Source: Planctomycetaceae bacterium (GTDB taxonomy: Bacteria > Planctomycetota > Planctomycetia > Pirellulales > Thermoguttaceae). Taken from it: 15,051 bases of DNA. Positions 14,315-15,051 of the stretch are shown here, piece after piece (the first letter of the stretch is position 1; each line of letters begins with the position of its first letter). The notes under the pieces were generated by a model. The model ran no database searches and was not told the DNA's origin. It saw nothing but the letters and a program-made list of their open reading frames with translations. The translations under genes were made by a program, and so were the position numbers. The stretch spans positions 1-15,051 of the forward strand of contig JAITAZ010000420.1 in assembly GCA_031283825.1 (NCBI GenBank), read 5' to 3'.

Positions 14315-14863
14315 ATGTATGATCGTAATATTTTGAAAGAATTGATAAGTACGAACTCGTTGAAATTTGGCGATTTTGTTTTGGCGTCTGGTAAGAAGGC
14401 GAAATATTATCTTGATTGCCGACAAATTACGCTCGATTCAGTCGGCGCGAAATTGATAGGAGAAGGAATTCTCGAATTGATTAAAACATTTCCGAATTTG
14501 CCTCAAGCTGTCGGCGGGATGTCTATCGGCGCCGACCCAATCACTGCCGCCGTGATTACCGTTGCCGCTTACAACAATATTCCGCTTAAAGGATTCATGG
14601 TAAGAAAACAACCAAAATCTCACGGAACTATGCAATTTGTAGAAGGTCCAGTTAAAAAAAACGATCACGTTATTATCGTTGAAGACGTCGTTACTACCGG
14701 AGGTTCAGCACTAGACGCAATCGAAAAAGTCGAATCTATCGGCGCAATCGTTGACGGAGTAATCGCAATAATAGACCGACTCGAAGGCGGAAAAGAAACA
14801 TTCGCAAATAAAGGATACAAATTATACACACTGTTCACTATTCAAGATTTCAACGTCCAATGA
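14315..14863 (+). CDS. pyrE: Orotate phosphoribosyltransferase
   Basis: This 182-residue cytoplasmic enzyme makes orotidine 5'-phosphate from orotate and PRPP, the fifth step of UMP synthesis. Seen in the sequence are SGKKAKYYLDCRQ (25-37, the orotate-side KxxYYxD region), GMSIGADPI (68-76), the catalytic flexible loop RKQPKSHGT (97-105) and the PRPP signature VIIVEDVVTTGGSA (119-132). The length is close to the short end of the usual PyrE range (about 180-215) and nothing is missing. The start ATG 14315 has no Shine-Dalgarno. No other pyr gene is adjacent. A palindromic repeat lies just upstream, but I see no PyrR-type or UTP-sensing attenuator. Within the gene, base use shifts from G/T-rich to A-rich at roughly 14450-14600. 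Confidence 0.96.
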   Translation: MYDRNILKELISTNSLKFGDFVLASGKKAKYYLDCRQITLDSVGAKLIGEGILELIKTFPNLPQAVGGMSIGADPITAAVITVAAYNNIPLKGFMVRKQPKSHGTMQFVEGPVKKNDHVIIVEDVVTTGGSALDAIEKVESIGAIVDGVIAIIDRLEGGKETFANKGYKLYTLFTIQDFNVQ

Positions 14864-14920
14864 TTTAATCAGATTTCAATAGAATTTTTGTTTTGTAGTA
14901 ATTATTGGGATCACCGTTCA

Positions 14921-14950
14921 GGTCGCCTACCGGATCTGGGGTAGCAAGTT
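14921..14950 (-). repeat. Inverted partial copy of the TAACTCATG repeat
   Basis: GGTCGCCTACCGGATCTGGG followed by GTAGCAAGTT is the reverse complement of the family body (AACTTGCTACCCC then AGATC.GGTAGGCGACC). The outer head (GTGCGTAACATGAGTTA) is missing. It ends 11 bases before the start of the last gene. Confidence 0.65.
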
Positions 14951-14961
14951 ACTAATTTTTT

Positions 14962-15051
14962 ATGCGTGAATTATTGCTTAAAGTTTTTGGAATTGACGGG
15001 ACTGATTCTATTGGTCGGGCGTTGGCGGAGTCTTTGCCGGATAATTCAATT
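14962..15051 (+). CDS. Unrecognised protein, N-terminal 30 residues (runs off the window)
   Basis: An open frame starts at ATG 14962 and continues without a stop through the last base. It reads MRELLLKVFGIDGTDSIGR and then ALAESLPDNSI. It has no signal peptide. The short hydrophobic start followed by a helical, acidic stretch suggests a soluble protein. Base use (G/T-rich) looks coding and matches the beginning of pyrE. There is no Shine-Dalgarno, in keeping with most genes here. I do not recognise the family from 30 residues. Confidence 0.5.
   Translation, partial: MRELLLKVFGIDGTDSIGRALAESLPDNSI

Noticed and set aside
240..14950. CRISPR array from the dispersed repeats
   Set aside because: The repeats are kilobases apart, often inverted and of unequal length, with no regular spacers and no cas genes.

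Overview
The window is an AT-rich bacterial chromosome segment (clearly below 50% GC by eye) with long, repeat-filled intergenic spacers and few Shine-Dalgarno sequences. I lean towards Planctomycetota. The reasons are the weak ribosome-binding context, the large secreted or membrane-anchored TPR proteins, and a TolQ/ExbB-type channel gene grouped with two single-span proteins whose membrane segments (LCTMGALIMLLVL and FLDIVSNIVGILII types) resemble planctomycete proteins I know. This placement is an inference; no rRNA or marker tree is available here.

Layout: 1-156 (-) is the 5' end of a secreted protein. 157-770 is a repeat-rich spacer. 771-2780 (-) is a Rep/PcrA-type superfamily 1 DNA helicase. 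2781-3755 is a large spacer holding a long-inverted-repeat element with a 130-bp MITE-like element inside it. 3756-7007 (+) is a membrane-anchored helical-repeat protein. It converges on a TPR lipoprotein (7135-8001, -), and a strong hairpin lies between them. 8002-8869 is a spacer dominated by a 562-bp element with perfect 15-bp inverted ends and an intricate hairpin array. 8870-14101 (+) carries three genes: a TolQ/ExbB/MotA-family channel subunit, a 720-residue single-span protein and a 381-residue ExbD/TolR-like single-span protein. 14315-14863 (+) is pyrE. 14962 to the end is the start of an unrecognised gene.

The best candidate for an unusual system is the three-gene group at 8870-14101. 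It looks like an ion-driven inner-membrane motor with one A-type subunit and two different B-type subunits, only one of which has an acidic residue at the start of its membrane span. The other rich layer is the spacers. At least five families of short repeats occur only between genes here (ends GGGAAC..., GTAACCGTTCACG palindromes, TAACTCATGTTACGC..., GGGGACNNN arrays and small-hairpin arrays). They are nested in one another, including one element that split a palindrome and left a possible 4-bp target duplication. Strand composition of the coding sequence also changes sharply from gene to gene and even within pyrE.
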